DNA of 64,000 nt, taken from positions 7,026,707 to 7,090,706 of the forward strand of contig JAAOOA010000056.1 of NCBI GenBank assembly GCA_012861695.1, in the 5' to 3' direction. Positions 52,274 to 64,000 of this stretch are shown here, one piece after another (the stretch's first letter is position 1; each line of letters opens with the position of its first letter). Made by a program: the position numbers and the translations under genes. The stretch is from Trematomus loennbergii. Lineage: Eukaryota; Chordata; Actinopteri; Perciformes; Nototheniidae. Below the pieces are notes generated by a model that ran no database searches, was not told where the DNA came from, and was given only the letters and a program-made list of their open reading frames with translations.

Positions 52274-54634
52274 AACCACAAATGTCAACCAAGTTAGTAA
52301 GATACATAGTTGGAGAACCACAGTGTCTGTAAAATCGGAAAATTTGTATTTGAGTGTCTCCATTCATGTTCCTGTGAGCACATACATGCTTTTCACCCGA
52401 CTAATTCAGCTTTTTAACTATTCAATACCGTGCCTTTAAAAAACTTGTGCAAGGATCCCATTTACTTAATGATGCTGCAGCTGGTATACATTTCGTCCTG
52501 ACCGGTGAAGCTGAGGAGGTGAGCTTGGGAATAAAGCAGGAATGTGTAGTGGGTGCTAGGCAGCTGGTAGCTGAGCCCCGCTGGGTCGCAGGAAGCAAGG
52601 CCAGGCCAGCCACATGAGTCTCAGCTGATTCACACACCCAATGCCATGCACACACACACCCCAACCTGCAAACCCGCACGTATCTACTGCAACCCTTTTT
52701 CCTGCCAAATTACTAAAAAACTAAACTGCATTGTCAATTTTGTTTTGTGGAGATTCTGTAACGATTAGGAAACAAGACTACGTGGTTAGGTTTGAAAACA
52801 TTCATGGCATGGCTTAAGATAAGTGTATTTGTTACTAGTTACTACTATAAGTTAATTAATAGAAAATAAAGTTATACAATTATAATAAGTCAAGGCTAAG
52901 GGTGACTTGCTTTTCACAAGGGACAGCAACCAACCTACAGTACACGCACTTACGCAAATTACACTTATTTTAAATGTATTTCAAACTTTCAAATGTAATC
53001 TGTGAGAATTTCTTTCTTTTAATTTGACATATTTTTAGGAGACCACTGTACCGTATCAGTGTGTGTGAAACAGTTGGTGCTGGATGATTTCCGTTATAAA
53101 GTATAGATTTAAACAGAATTGTTATAATAGCTTGATGCTAATCAAAACAGACATGTTATTAATCATCTTTAAGCCTGCTAGCTGTTCACCCGCCCAGAGA
53201 GCTGCACACTCTTTAGAAATAATCACAAGGGTCAACAGAGTTCTCTGTTTCCTCCCAAATTCAACTGTTGACTGAAGTAAATGTCGCTGGCTCTCAAATT
53301 GAAAACTAATAAGTCAATTACAGATTACTGATTTCTTTCCAGCGAAGCGACAAGTTAATATTTCTTACAGTAACTGACTCAGCACCAATTAGCATCAACA
53401 TGACCAGCTGTATTACGGTAATGACATGGCAAATACTCAGTAATAAGACTTATCAGTCTGCCCATAGCAGTGACACCATAAAAAACTGGTCCAAGGTTCC
53501 ACCTGAGTATTTATAGCAGGTGACTTTCCTCCTGTTTGCTCTCCAAAGAAGGAACCTTATCAGCTGAGGAGGTGTAATAATTCAGGAAGAATGCTCGCCA
53601 CCTTCACTTCCTCCTCATCACTTCTAGTAAAATACAGTGGTTACGTAACTACCCAGCTGGATTAAAATAGGTGTAAATTTGACCCTGAATGAGTTAATTT
53701 TCGTCATTTAACTTGTAGAGTTTAGTAACATCCTCTTGACCAGGTTGACCTGCAGTGACCCTCTCGGATGAAAAGCAGGGTAAAGTCTGTGTTTTAGGGC
53801 ATGGCGTGTTTTTTTTTGGGTCCTTGTCTGTTGTTTCCGGGATGGACAGAACATGTGGTGAGTTTCTCTCATGTGCTCCAATCAGGAAACATGTTGCCCT
53901 TAAAGCTTGTCTGAGAAGCTCATAAAAGCACAGTGCTTCCAGCAGACATTTAATGACACGGCACGCATTGTCATCAGCTGAGTCACATAAACACTCCCGG
54001 ACATGCCAGGTAAAGAGCTTTATCGTCTGCACTCAATTCCTAATGAGTGAAATGCTGTTATGCACCTGAGAAGATGTCAAGAAAATTGGAATCATGTGTA
54101 TACAGCCAAAAAAGACTGGATTATTCAAAGGTCAACATTTGAATTCCCAAAGCATTTTTCCAATTGTATATGGTACATTTTGCTCAATGAGGCACAAACA
54201 GTAATCAGTTTGAATGTGTTACCTCTATCTATTCCTCTCTGTCATCTGTTCTGTGACGCCCTCAACTGGTCACAAGCGGAACTCCCCACCTTCCAAAAAC
54301 TACAATTTCCTAAAGCTTTTACTGGAATTTATGCTGAAATTAAATCAATGTTTGTCCTTTCATTTTACAAATAAACAACATATTTTGCACGTGCAGCGGG
54401 TACTTTAATAAGAGCGTGAAATTAGAACAGAACATTTCAGTCACAAGTTACAAATTCCCGGGTATTCAACCAGATGAAAGATATTTCCCCATAAAAGCAT
54501 AAAAGGTCAACTTGTTGTTGTCTGCTCTTCATTGAGGAATGTTTACAGTAATTGCTGGTTATTAATTGGTGGAAATGTTATGTTAGAGCAATACAATTAT
54601 TGTTAACATGCGATATTTAGGAAATATGTCATGT
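52274..54634. other. Unique stretch
   Basis: No gene or repeat boundary recognised. The frame at 53694-54032 has no domain. Confidence 0.45.
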
Positions 54635-54638
54635 TTGA

Positions 54639-55120
54639 AGGGACAGTTCAACCTACAAGCCAAAGTAGATATTATTCCTATACCTTTAAGGCTTTTAACA
54701 ACCTAAATTGGCCATGGGGATGTCTGCCCCCTAAAATGTAATGGAACTAGATGGCACTCTGCTTTTTGGTGCAAAAGTGGTGGCAAAAGGGAAACAATTG
54801 CAACATTAGGCAGCTTTTAATCAAAATACACCCCCCAATAAGTATAACGAGTATACCATAAGTAAGTATGGTAGGCAGATGTTGTATGGTGTAAAGACAA
54901 TAGCCCTAAATGAAACTGCTCACAACAAGGTCTGTGGATTATTAGTTTATGTAAAGAATCTTTGCCATTAAGTTTTTACTGTGTGTTTTTTAAGGCTTTG
55001 AGCACCAAAAGCCTATATCTCCAACACTCTGCAACTCCCCCTAAAACAATCTCGATAGATAAACAGCCACACAGCTATGAGGATGCATATCTATGTTTTA
55101 CTTTAAGGGTGAATTCTCTT
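54639..55120. mobile_element. Probable TTAA-type MITE
   Basis: The left end AGGGACAGTTCAACC follows TTGA (a likely decayed TTAA), and the right end GGGTGAATTCTCTT precedes TTAA (55121-55124). Read inward the ends are similar but diverged. GGGACAGTTCA-type ends are common in fish (from memory). No coding content. Confidence 0.55.
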
Positions 55121-55124
55121 TTAA

Positions 55125-57856
55125 CACGCACATGAGTATAATACAAAATGCAGCATTAGAGAAACACTTCCTGGCTGTTCTCACCAGTATGTATTTGGTT
55201 ATTAATAGTTGCTATGATACCCACATCCTCTCTCTTCCCACTTCTTTGTCAGAGCCTCCTGTGATTCAGGGCACTATATAAACCCTACTGGGCTGGCCTT
55301 CTGTCCTTTTCTGGTTGCTGTCATTGTTGCGGAGCACAGGCCAGAGAGTTTGGCTGCTCCAGCTGAGCAGAGAGCACCTACTGGGTTTTTTAACCACGAT
55401 GATGAGAGCCGCTCTGCTTGGCCCAGTCAGCAGGCAGTGGATAAGGGCCCCGAGCTCCACTCTCTCCCCCTCCCTGAGGCCCCTCGAGCTTCCCTCTTCC
55501 TTCATCCCTCCTCCTTCTTCTTTAAGTTCCCTCAAGTCATGATCTGGCCCGTAAATTAGTACCGGGAGAAAAAAAAATAGGTTCTGTAAGATGAAACTGG
55601 GTTTCTGTGTATCAGCACACGACTCAGGGGAGACAAAAGAGAAGAAGCAGGCAGTAAATCCATTGGAGTCCACTGATAGCGCCTGTTTGCACAACCACTG
55701 CCGCTTCCTTTGATCAAATGGCTGGGGGAGCGGGGGTCGTGTGGCGCTGCCGAAGGTCAGCTATATATTACACTCCTAAAAGTGATTACTGAAATTCTTA
55801 AGTGAAACCATTCTGCTGCCAGGGTGTGCTCTAATCCCCTGCAGCGTTGTCTGGGCCGGGGCTGGGGCCGGGGCCTCTCTGTGGATCTGCGCGCCCAGCA
55901 CTCCTTTCCCCCTTTCCCCAACTTGTGTTTTCTATCATCAGAGCAGGCCTTAAAAAAAAAAAAGAGCCCCTACATGGAAACATGGCCTATCCAGTTGCAA
56001 TATCAACTGCTGGGGCTCGGAGGAAAGAGAGAGAAAGAGGTAGTGTCAGGAAACATGGAAATATGCACACACATCAAAGGCAGGGGCAGCAAATTAAGGG
56101 TTAGGCATTGGACACGACAGTAAGTGGCCTTTACATCAGAAACAGGGTAAACAATGTCTGGATCGTATTTCGCTTCTTTCCTCCATGTTGTTACACGGAG
56201 ACCCCCCGGCTCTGCATCTGCTGTGCTGTAGGTAGAGCACTAAAACAGCTCAATGCAGTTTTTTTCTGACATAAAGCAAATCATTTTCATCAATTGAGCA
56301 ATAACTAAATGTTTGCGCCACCGTTGTGTGTAAATGAGTGGAAAATCTGACATCAATTTAGCACAATGATCTGCTAATAAGAGTATGTAATTTAATAAAG
56401 CCGCTGTTAAAATTCCACAATTTATGACCCAGGTTGCTAATCCTTACCACAATGTTGCAGTGCGTCAAATCAATTACAAGCGCTTACAGAACAGAAGTGC
56501 TGCTTTTGAGCGTGAAACAAATACGCTTCAGGAGAGAAAACTGTGTGTGTGTGTGAATGCATGGTTGAGATGGAGCTAGCCAACATGATCCAAACAAGAA
56601 TCATGTGAAGTCATGCTCTATGAAACTTTATACACATTTGCTGATCATTACCTAAGATTGCTTTGTGTTAACTTTGGCAGGCCTGCTCCTGGCTCACGGA
56701 TTGAAAAAAGTGATGATGTACTTCCTCTTATTTATTATTTGCGCTGGGCTACCGAGAGGGAAAAAGGAGGTGGGGGCGGGGAGTGTGAGTAGTATGCCTG
56801 CGACTGGTGCACCCATGCCAGGAATAACAGAGCGAACCTTGCTCATTAGTGTGTAGAAAACAGATCCCAGGAGACACAACAAAGTGTAAATACATTTAAA
56901 ACTCTTTACACTGCAGGATGCTACTCGCCAACTTCTCCCCGCTTCTGCTTTTCTTTTTCCTCCTTAAAATGAGAACGTAAACGGCATCGAGTGCTGCAAA
57001 GTGTGTAGGCTTCAAAAGAGTTGCAACCCCATGTTGCACGTCTCATAAATACTAGTGAGGGAATTCAAAGAGAAATTTATCGAGCATGGCATTCACACAT
57101 GTTGACAGTAAAGAGGGGCCAACAGCACACCGGGTCTTGGGAATTTGTAGCAGCACATGGCCCTTCTTCGGCTTTGAAACACCCTCTTTGACCCTTTGTC
57201 TGCTTGTGCAATGTATTTGCCCTTATGAAAAAAGATAGGAACATTTATATGAGACACAAAAGCCCATAGCAGTGTCCTATAAATTAGAAATGGCAGATAT
57301 ACCGTTGTAAACATGGAGAGATTTATCTATCGATGTTACAAGTCCGGGGCTTAAGATACAGTGTTTCTTGTTAAACCATTACCCCCTTCAGCAGGTGCAC
57401 TGTTATCCCAAATAAGGCAACACGCTATAAAATCATAATTTCCCAACATTTGTTTATAATATTAATAAGTCTTTGCCATCTGTTTCCACCCAGCGCTGCC
57501 TTTTCTTCACTTATTTGTACAGTAAGGGAAGGTGTTTATAGTCTTTGGATGTTGCCAATTTTACTAGAGAGGACTGCGCAGCACCTATGGGACGCAGCGT
57601 ACAGGGCCACACTTTTGGCTCCTTTGACTATTGACACAGCTGCTATCATGCTGAAATAATCCGATTCCAGGGGTGTTGAATGTATCCACGCACACTTACC
57701 TACACGCACACAAATAAGCGCATGGAGAAACACATCACATGTTTGGCTTTACCTTTTTAAATGTCATTAAGTGCTGCTCAGACACAGCTTCATGTTGACT
57801 TTGGTTGAATAAGGGCGCTCTTGCTCTTTGTTGTTGCTTGACTGGTTCATTTAGAC
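55125..57856. other. Unique stretch
   Basis: No exon supported. GC-richer blocks occur at 55290-55560 and 55830-55930. The frame at 55266-55694 has no domain and is probably chance. Confidence 0.45.
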
Positions 57857-58387
57857 CAGCGGTTCCCAACCTTTTTCAACTCGGGGCCCACTTAAGAATC
57901 GAAAACATTTTCGCGGCCCACATTCAACCATAAACAATACGGAGGCTAAATAAAGTTCTGATTGGTCAATTCAGAACATGTGACACGTTGTAAATGCAGA
58001 ACAGACTGCGCGCGGTCAAGGATTGTAATGACTGTTGCTAAGGAGGATCAAGAAAAAGAAAGGAAAAGAGGTTAAAATAAAAAAAATCTTAATAATGAAA
58101 ATGTTTCCACACAAATCATAATGTTTTGCTAATTATTTGGCGGCAAATATTGAATTTACATTTACACCCTTTAATATTTTATTTGGGCGTTAATAAATAC
58201 AACTATACTTCTGGCTAAAATACATATTTGTAAAAGTCAATCAAGGAGTAATCTTAATTTAAGGTGTTTTAAGAGTAGATTAAAAATATGATTTATTTTG
58301 AAAAAAATTATTGCCACAAAAAATCAAAGGGTACCTATCCTGTGAGCTGTGACAATGTTTAAAATAAACTGTCAGTCGGACTCAGAG

Positions 58388-58777
58388 GGTGTTTCTCAAT
58401 CGCGAGTAAAGCTGCTGCAGAGCCACTATTTCAAGCATACTACGTCATCGAGTTCCGCCGAAGTACTGTTCCAATCTCCAGCATACTTGGAATTCTACCG
58501 AGCCCGGCGTACTCCGTTTGGAGAAATATCAAGGCTGCACATGTGTAGACTACGCGGTCTTAAAATCCCCACAATGCTTTGCGCACGGACCAATTTCCCC
58601 AAATCTGTGGCGGAAAATGTAAGGCGGGGCCTCTCATATGACGCACACCTGCACACTTGCTAGCGTGTTCCACTCTTCGTTTTCCGAATGCCAGGAAGTA
58701 TTCTTGCCTCGCTTCTGAAGCAAGACGCTCGGAAGACTTGTGCTACCAAGCAAGCGTACTCGCGATTGAGAAACACC
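58388..58777. mobile_element. MITE with 5-bp duplication
   Basis: The ends GGTGTTTCTCAATCGCGAGTA-type are perfect inverted copies over about 21 bp, flanked by CAGAG (58383-58387, 58778-58782). The 390-bp body is GC-rich relative to its flanks and non-coding. A 3-bp AGA flank with longer ends is the alternative reading, so the superfamily is open. Confidence 0.85.
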
Positions 58778-59454
58778 CAGAGTTTTTGAAGATGGACATA
58801 AGAAAGACATTTCTTAAAAAGACGACAATTCTCAAGTGGTGGCTCACACAACAACCCCAGAGCGACAGGTAAACAAGGTATGTAAATGTCAGTAAACTTC
58901 CAAGTTATGCGAACATGTAAGCAAAGCATAAATTACAGCTACGTTGACGTTACTTTGAATCGCGGGGTAAGCTAAACCGTTAGCAAGTAGCTATAGCTAG
59001 CCAGATATATTAAATAAACATTTTGTCATACAATCTAAATGTAATGTTTTTTAGCGTTACCTGGTGATTTCAAAGAAAGCACTCTGGAAAATGTTGACTT
59101 ACTGTTCGACATGAAGCTAGAAGCTACCTTACAGTACACAGTTGATCCTGAGTCCTGTCAGTTAAAGTGTTTCATAGTTAGCTTAGCCAAGCATCAACCT
59201 AGCACTGAAATATATGGATGTTATGTGACAGTATTTCTGAGAAAAAGTCAGCTGAAATGGTGGCATAGTTGCCATTTGCAGCAGTAATGTGGAAATGTGG
59301 CTGTTTGGCCACTGACGTTGCCATAACAACACCTGAATTTAAATGTGCAACCTCTTTTTGTGACAGATTTTGCATGAAATTATAATTCTTCTGAATGATA
59401 TTCCTATTGACAGCTAGTTTCTATGTGAACATTATGAGATGGACAGCCAGAGAG

Positions 59455-59878
59455 AATAAATGAAAAACAGTTATGAAATACTATATGACAGTAAAACAAG
59501 AATACAGTTTAAAAGGGGAGTGATTTGTCAAATATAAGAAAAAGAAAATCTGTTTACAGTTCTGTTTCATATGGGTGTTGAGAGATGTATCCATCGATCT
59601 CCTAATGTTGCTCTCAAAGTGCACCAGATTGATGCTTTTAACTTCAATATTTAAAAATAAATCTTCCCGGGGGAGTATGCCCCCGGACCCCCCTAGAGGA
59701 GGTGAGGTCCACCACCTGCCCACACCCCCTGTCAAATTGTCCCACCCACATTGAGAATGCTTCCTACTCCCATGTGTGTATGTGCGTGTGGGGAGTGTTG
59801 CAGTAGAAAATTCCACTGTAGCTCCGCGGCCACTGTGGGCTAAACCCCGAATGTTTCAAGGTCCAGGCGACGCCCCTG
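59455..59878 (-). mobile_element. Partial copy of the 29259-30282 family
   Basis: The right edge is the complement of CAGGGGCGTCGCCTGG, the family's left end. The match continues to sequence equivalent to about 29700 of the complete copy. The other end is missing. Confidence 0.88.
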
Positions 59879-60164
59879 ATGAGCTCTAACGAAGAGTGGG
59901 ATTAAAGGAACAATAAATATGCTTCCCATGTTGTTTTTCTGGTGGTATTGTCAACCTATTTTTGTTTGTGAAATGTTGAAGTGATCCTACTGACTGTATC
60001 TTTATTTCTTCTGTTTTTGTTTTGTTGTTGTCTGAGATGGGAATGTCATCTCCTATATTTTATTGTTATGTCCATGTTTGTGTCTTTAGCCTGTACAAAA
60101 AAAAACATATATTTGGCGGCCCACTTGCAATGCCTTCATAGATACGATGTCTCATAGGTTGAGG

Positions 60165-60690
60165 CAGTGGCGTCAAGCCCCGAATGTTTTTTCTGTAGCC
60201 CCGGAAAATTCTCCCTCAATAATATCATACATTAACCGTGCTTTACCTGAACCACATCATGACACTAGAGAGGACGGCAGGATTGTAATTTCCCGTGTTC
60301 AGTGAATGCAACAGAGGCAAGCACCGGTGCCAGCAGGGACCGTGTTGTTAGCATCTGGTTAGCTAGCTGCACTAACGGACATAAGTTAAAAGCATCAATC
60401 TGGTGCACTTTGAGAGCAAAATAAAGAGATCTATGGATACATCTCTCAACACCCAAATGAAACAGAACTGTAAACAGATTTTCTTTTTCTTTATGGATAT
60501 TTTACAAATCACTCCCCTTTTAAACTGTATTCTTGTTTTACTGTCATATACTGTAGTATTCCATAACTGTTTTTAATTTAGTCTCTTATTGTTTTATAAC
60601 TATATTGATCATATGAAGGTGTGGCTAGGAAATAATTGTTTACATAAATCGTGACCAAACCGTTTGAAACCGTACGTCATATCGGATGGT
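60165..60690. mobile_element. Rearranged copy of the 29259-30282 family
   Basis: The first part (60165-60384) begins CAGTGGCGTC and matches the reverse complement of the family's right end, as far as GCTAGCTGCACTAACGGACA. The second part (60385-60690) matches the family in forward orientation from AAAGCATCAATCTGGTGC onward. The two halves of the element are thus joined in opposite orientation. Confidence 0.8.
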
Positions 60691-61061
60691 GGATCTCCGG
60701 CCCTATCAAAAACGTCGCTATCAGAATCAATGCCCAACGTGTTTTGGACGTAATATGGTCTTTGTTTACATTAGCAAGCATCGCTAACACTCAGAGCTAA
60801 CCTGTAGCCTACTGGAGAGAGTATGTGTAAAGAAGCAGGAAATAAAAAGGTACTCACCTTGTGGTAAACCGGCAAGAGAAAAAGCCTTTGAGCTCCATAC
60901 TGTTTCAGAAATAATCCTTGATGTGGTTTTGAACATGATATGGCATTTAATCATGGCAGTGTTTAGCTGACAATCTGCCGGTAGAATCTCCCGCATGAGC
61001 ACGCATAAGGTCCACCCCCTCTTTTTTTTTTTTCTCCCCCTATTTTTTTTTAAAAGCGTTA
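60691..61061. other. Probable interior of another non-autonomous element
   Basis: No gene. GCATGAGCACGCATAAGG and CCGGTAGAATCTCCC resemble interior sequence of fish TTAA-type elements (from memory). It may belong to the copy whose end lies at 61858, split by the pogo-like fragment. Confidence 0.35.
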
Positions 61062-61511
61062 TACCGTAGTTTACGGACTATAAGTCGCACCTGAGTATAA
61101 ATCGCTCTTATCAAAAAACGTGTCGTTAAGAGAAAAAAAACATATATAAGTCGCTTCGGTGTATAAGTCGCATTTATCCACTGAAGTCTTCAGCCTCTGC
61201 GTCGCTGTTAAACACTTCCGCCAACTTCGGGGGAAGTGTTTAACAGCGACACAGAGGTGTCGATGAAGCAGCATGTCCTGCTCCGGGCTGTCGTCAGACT
61301 CACCATCAGAATCATCTCCGATTAGACCGGCCTTTCTAAATAACGACAGGATGGTGTCGGTCGTCACTGAAGCCCATGCCGTGTCGATCCATCCCACAAC
61401 ATCCTGGAAAGTTACGTGACGTATCCTCCCCGTTCTTATTATACATCCATGATCCTCCCGATTGCCATGACTTTTTTCTTCTTCGGTGGTACAGCAGTTT
61501 TCAGTTGTCAC
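61062..61511 (-). mobile_element. Pogo/Tigger-like transposon fragment
   Basis: The end TACCGTAGTTTACGG with ACTATAAGTCGCACC and three more ATAAGTCGC/ATAAATCGC repeats is at the left. A transposase C-terminal remnant lies on the minus strand. No matching right end was found, so the copy is truncated. Confidence 0.78.
61071..61511 (-). pseudogene. Pogo/Tigger-like (DDE_1) transposase C-terminal remnant
   Basis: The 146-codon frame includes GRIRHVTFQDVVGWIDTAWASV (residues about 28-49) and TILSLFRKAGLIGDDSDGESDDSPE. This is the helical segment plus acidic tail that follows the DDE catalytic domain in pogo/Tigger-like transposases of fish. Catalytic residues and the N-terminal DNA-binding domains are absent. 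The last 45 or so residues are translation of the terminal ATAAGTCGC repeats, not protein. An inverted pair inside the frame (61194-61219 and 61232-61257) suggests local duplication. The family call is from remembered motif shape, not a search. Confidence 0.72.
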
Positions 61512-61559
61512 GATTGTATACAGTGCCAGCCCTTTAGTAACAGGTTTGTGATTGGCTCA

Positions 61560-61712
61560 GATTGGTGCGCCGGTGAAGATGGCTGCATTGTCTTTGGCTC
61601 CTCTCCAACTTTGCCTTTTTTTCTGCACTGTTGGTGGAGCCTGGGACCTAAGATTTTCATCGTCATAACTACACTGTAGCTATGTACGTATGACTAATAA
61701 AAGCCTTTAACC
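61560..61712 (+). other. Possible retroposon 3' tail
   Basis: The stretch begins near GTGAAGATGGCTGC and ends ACTAATAAAAGCCTTTAACC, like the 3' end of a SINE or LINE. No reading frame or target duplication supports it. Confidence 0.3.
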
Positions 61713-61715
61713 TTG

Positions 61716-61858
61716 AGGGCTGAAACGGAGGGATATGAGGCATGGCTAGGATGGCTGATCTGTTTGATATTTTGAGCAAAACACTTCATAGACATGTTTT
61801 TTATATATTTTTATATATCTGAGACCTATGCTATTGCCTAAAAATAGCATGATGACCT
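61716..61858 (-). mobile_element. Fragment of a TTAA family related to 41463-42411
   Basis: On the minus strand TTAA (61859-61862) is followed by AGGTCATCATGCTATTTTTA. Blocks shared with the complete copy follow (CAAAATATCAAACAGATCA, TAGCCATGCCTCAT). The distal half is missing or lies beyond the pogo-like fragment. Confidence 0.7.
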
Positions 61859-61862
61859 TTAA

Positions 61863-62752
61863 CTTTGTGACTTATCAGTCTCAGCTTGTGACTAGTCTGT
61901 TTTGGCTTGGGATTGGACTTGTCAGTCTTTACTTCTGATTGGACTCTGGAATTGCTTTGGGAGTTGTAAGAAATAAAATCAATGTTGATATGGCGTAATT
62001 TAAATTAAATACACGGTTTAATGCTAATGTTACATTTTGAAACAGTGAATTCAAGGTTAAATGACACATAGTGTTGCACACTAAAAACACAGTCTTTAAC
62101 TCTCACTTATTGACGCTGCAATACTGTTATTAGGGAATGTTTAAATAACCACAGACATTAGAATATTATAAACTCAAAGAGAACAACGACAGGATTTGCA
62201 TTGGACACGCCCTCGTCGACGCCGGCCAATAGGAGGAGACCACAGATGACAACAGGAAGACCAGGCCAAGAATTGCTCTCTTCCACTCTGCCCCACGCGC
62301 CAGGCAACAGCAAATGGGGAGAGCGCCTCCAGGCAGAATCTCATTTGTATATCATTGCATCATTTTGTTTAATTAAATGCTGTTTTACTTTTATAAGCTT
62401 CTTTGGACTCTTTTCAGTTTATCCTGGTCTCTGGGTTTAAGAAATCCTAACAGAGTCCTGAGTTGGGACTTGCCTATCTTGGGACATGACTCAGGACTTG
62501 TCAGTCTTTCCTTGGGACTTGACTGGGGAATTTGTTTGTGAGTCCTGAGTAAGGACGAGCCTGTTGACATGGAACCTGTCATTCTTGAATTGGGACTTAA
62601 CTAGGGACTTTCCTGTCTTGAAAGTTGTTCCTAGACTTGCCTGTTTTGACTATGGACTTGGGTTGGGACTTCTTGGTCTTGAATTGGGACTTGCCTGTCT
62701 TGGGACCTGACTTGGAACTTGCCTGTCTTGATTTGGCACTTGAGTCCCCCTC
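61863..62752 (+). repeat. Degenerate minisatellite, GGGACTTG-CTGTCTT unit
   Basis: Units of about 16-20 bp around GGGACTTGCCTGTCTT are repeated with many variants at 61863-61963 and 62445-62752. The segment between (61964-62444) lacks the unit and looks like an insertion or unique spacer. Confidence 0.8.
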
Positions 62753-63663
62753 TGTCGTTGTATCAGCTGCTGCTGTGATCAACAGAACACGTCTTATTCA
62801 ATTCTCTACTGGCCACATCCAAAGTGTACAACCCTAGGCCAACGAATAGGAGAATGGGATTTTTTGTCATGTTTTACTTTTATTTGGACAGCTCTACTTT
62901 TCTGTTTTTTCATGATGTGCAGAGTCATCTGGTTCCTGTACAGCTCCTTGGCAGAGCTGTGCAGGTCCTGAGTGATGGAGAAAAGCTGAGAACAGAGAGT
63001 GACAAAGTAAATAAAAATCTGTATGATAACAAATTGCATCACTGGTAATTCTATCCAGTGCTGCTGCACGGTGCGGAGAACCCTTTTTATACACGGGGGC
63101 TTGGGGTGATCTCCTGATAACATGGGGATAGATGTAGGCCATTAAATGAGCGTGTGTGCTGGGGCGGAGGGGCCACATTGCATTTGGCCCCAACAACAGT
63201 ACTGTATATCAGCATGTTGTCACCTGGGCTGATGTCACAGCGGGTCCTTCGGCTAAGAAAACACTCTCTGCGTTGGGTGGGTGACCAGCGCAGGCTCACT
63301 CACTACCCACTAATGTGCTACTCGTGCCTTACTCGTACTTGTTTTGGGTTCACGGCCTCTGCAAATGTAATCCATAACCAATTAAGCATTGTGCGTGTGT
63401 TGCTATAGAGACTTTTCAACAAAACAAACTGATGTGGTTCAGCTTGCAAATGGAAGAAAAATGAAACAAAGGTGGCTTCAGGACCAAAAATTCCTGTTAT
63501 ATTGCTGTTTTTATTGACTTGATGGGGAAGGTAGGAAGCTGCACGACAACCTTAAAAGATGATCATTTAATTAATTTCGAATGGAAAAATATGGTAAGTG
63601 AAATAGATGGAATAGAAAAATTAACAATGAGTATTAGAATGGATGAGACAAAGATGAAAAAAC
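62753..63663. other. Unique stretch
   Basis: No exon, RNA gene or repeat boundary recognised. Confidence 0.45.
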
Positions 63664-64000
63664 TAGGGCTGTCAAGTTAACGCGTTAATAACGCGTTAAT
63701 AACGCGTTAACGCAAAAAAAAATTAACGCCACTAATTATTTTAACGCGATTAACGCATGTGTATTTTTTGTCCTCGGCCGCCGTAGTTTCAGAGCGCATC
63801 GAGTTTAAAATACCATCTACAAGCTGATGCTGACAGCCCCGCTCCTGCTGCCCGCTTGTGGCAGACCACACTTCCACGCTCACCGGCAGGCCCGGACTGG
63901 CCATCGGGAGGACCGGGAGGGTGTGTGTATGTGTGGCGCGAGCGAAGCACACCTTACGTGTTGTTGTTAGCATCTGGTGCTAGCTAGCTGAGCTAACGGA
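63664..64000. mobile_element. hAT-like element, left end only (runs off window)
   Basis: The end TAGGGCTGTCAAGTTAACG is followed by three GCGTTAATAAC-type subterminal repeats and TTAACGCGATTAACGC, typical of TAGGGCTGTCAA hAT elements in fish. The interior includes CCCGGACTGGCCATCGG and GTTAGCATCTGGTGCTAGC. The right end is outside the window. Confidence 0.75.

Larger units (their letters stand above)
57857..60164. mobile_element. Degraded hAT-like element (Charlie-type end)
   Basis: The left end CAGCGGTTCCCAACCTTTTT is the typical start of Charlie-like hAT elements, followed by repeated GGCCCAC motifs. The right part has TTTGGCGGCCCACTTGC near 60113-60129. No clean right end or target duplication is visible, so the right limit is approximate. 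It contains the insertions at 58388-58777 and 59455-59878. Confidence 0.55.

Noticed and set aside
55266..55694. 142-codon minus-strand open frame
   Set aside because: No domain; low-complexity Glu/Gly run near the middle; GC-rich block favours chance openness.
59879..60164. Paired 29259-family ends facing each other as one composite element
   Set aside because: Flanking 8-mers do not match and each copy lacks its other end, so a single unit is not supported.

Overview
The window reads as vertebrate, almost certainly teleost (percomorph-like), nuclear DNA. It has long (GT/CA)n arrays, many hAT, Tc1, pogo-like and TTAA-flanked transposon remnants, an L2-type LINE tail and fish-type minisatellites. 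It has no operon-like gene density. No host protein-coding exon could be supported on either strand. Open frames outside mobile elements look like chance frames or translations of dinucleotide repeats. I cannot name the species or chromosome.

Layout. 1-9 kb: a GT array, a G-rich quadruplex-type tract, a CA array, and a 1.54 kb palindromic foldback element (3210-4753). Then mostly unique AT-rich DNA. 9-11 kb: a hAT element (9087-10950) with a broken BED-finger transposase exon and a second transposon inside it. 11-18 kb: unique DNA, degenerate tandem repeats (11201-11515, 14400-15010) and one small inverted-repeat element (16464-16797). 18.4-23.05 kb: the densest part. A hAT-like element holds a second hAT-like foldback element, which holds a probable solo LTR and a third hAT-like element. 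A pogo-like non-autonomous element sits beside them. 23.55-24.81 kb: a Tc1-like element with a frameshifted, internally deleted transposase.

25-41 kb is mainly unique DNA with two GT arrays and a hAT-in-hAT nest (29199-32035). 41-55 kb has three TTAA-flanked non-autonomous elements and a 5'-truncated L2-like LINE (46745-47937). 57.8-61.9 kb is a second mosaic: a degraded hAT with GGTTCCCAACC-type ends, a small element with a 5-bp duplication, two partial copies of the 29259-30282 family (one rearranged), and a pogo/Tigger-like transposase remnant. 61.9-62.75 kb is a degenerate minisatellite. A hAT end starts at 63664 and runs off the window.

Nothing here forms a working pathway: every transposase or reverse transcriptase fragment is broken. 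The unique stretches could be a large intron or a gene desert. A few homeodomain/Sox/POU-motif-rich blocks are flagged as possible conserved non-coding elements, but this rests on motifs only. Element boundaries with perfect 8-bp direct flanks are the most secure calls. Superfamily names based only on terminal repeats are less so.
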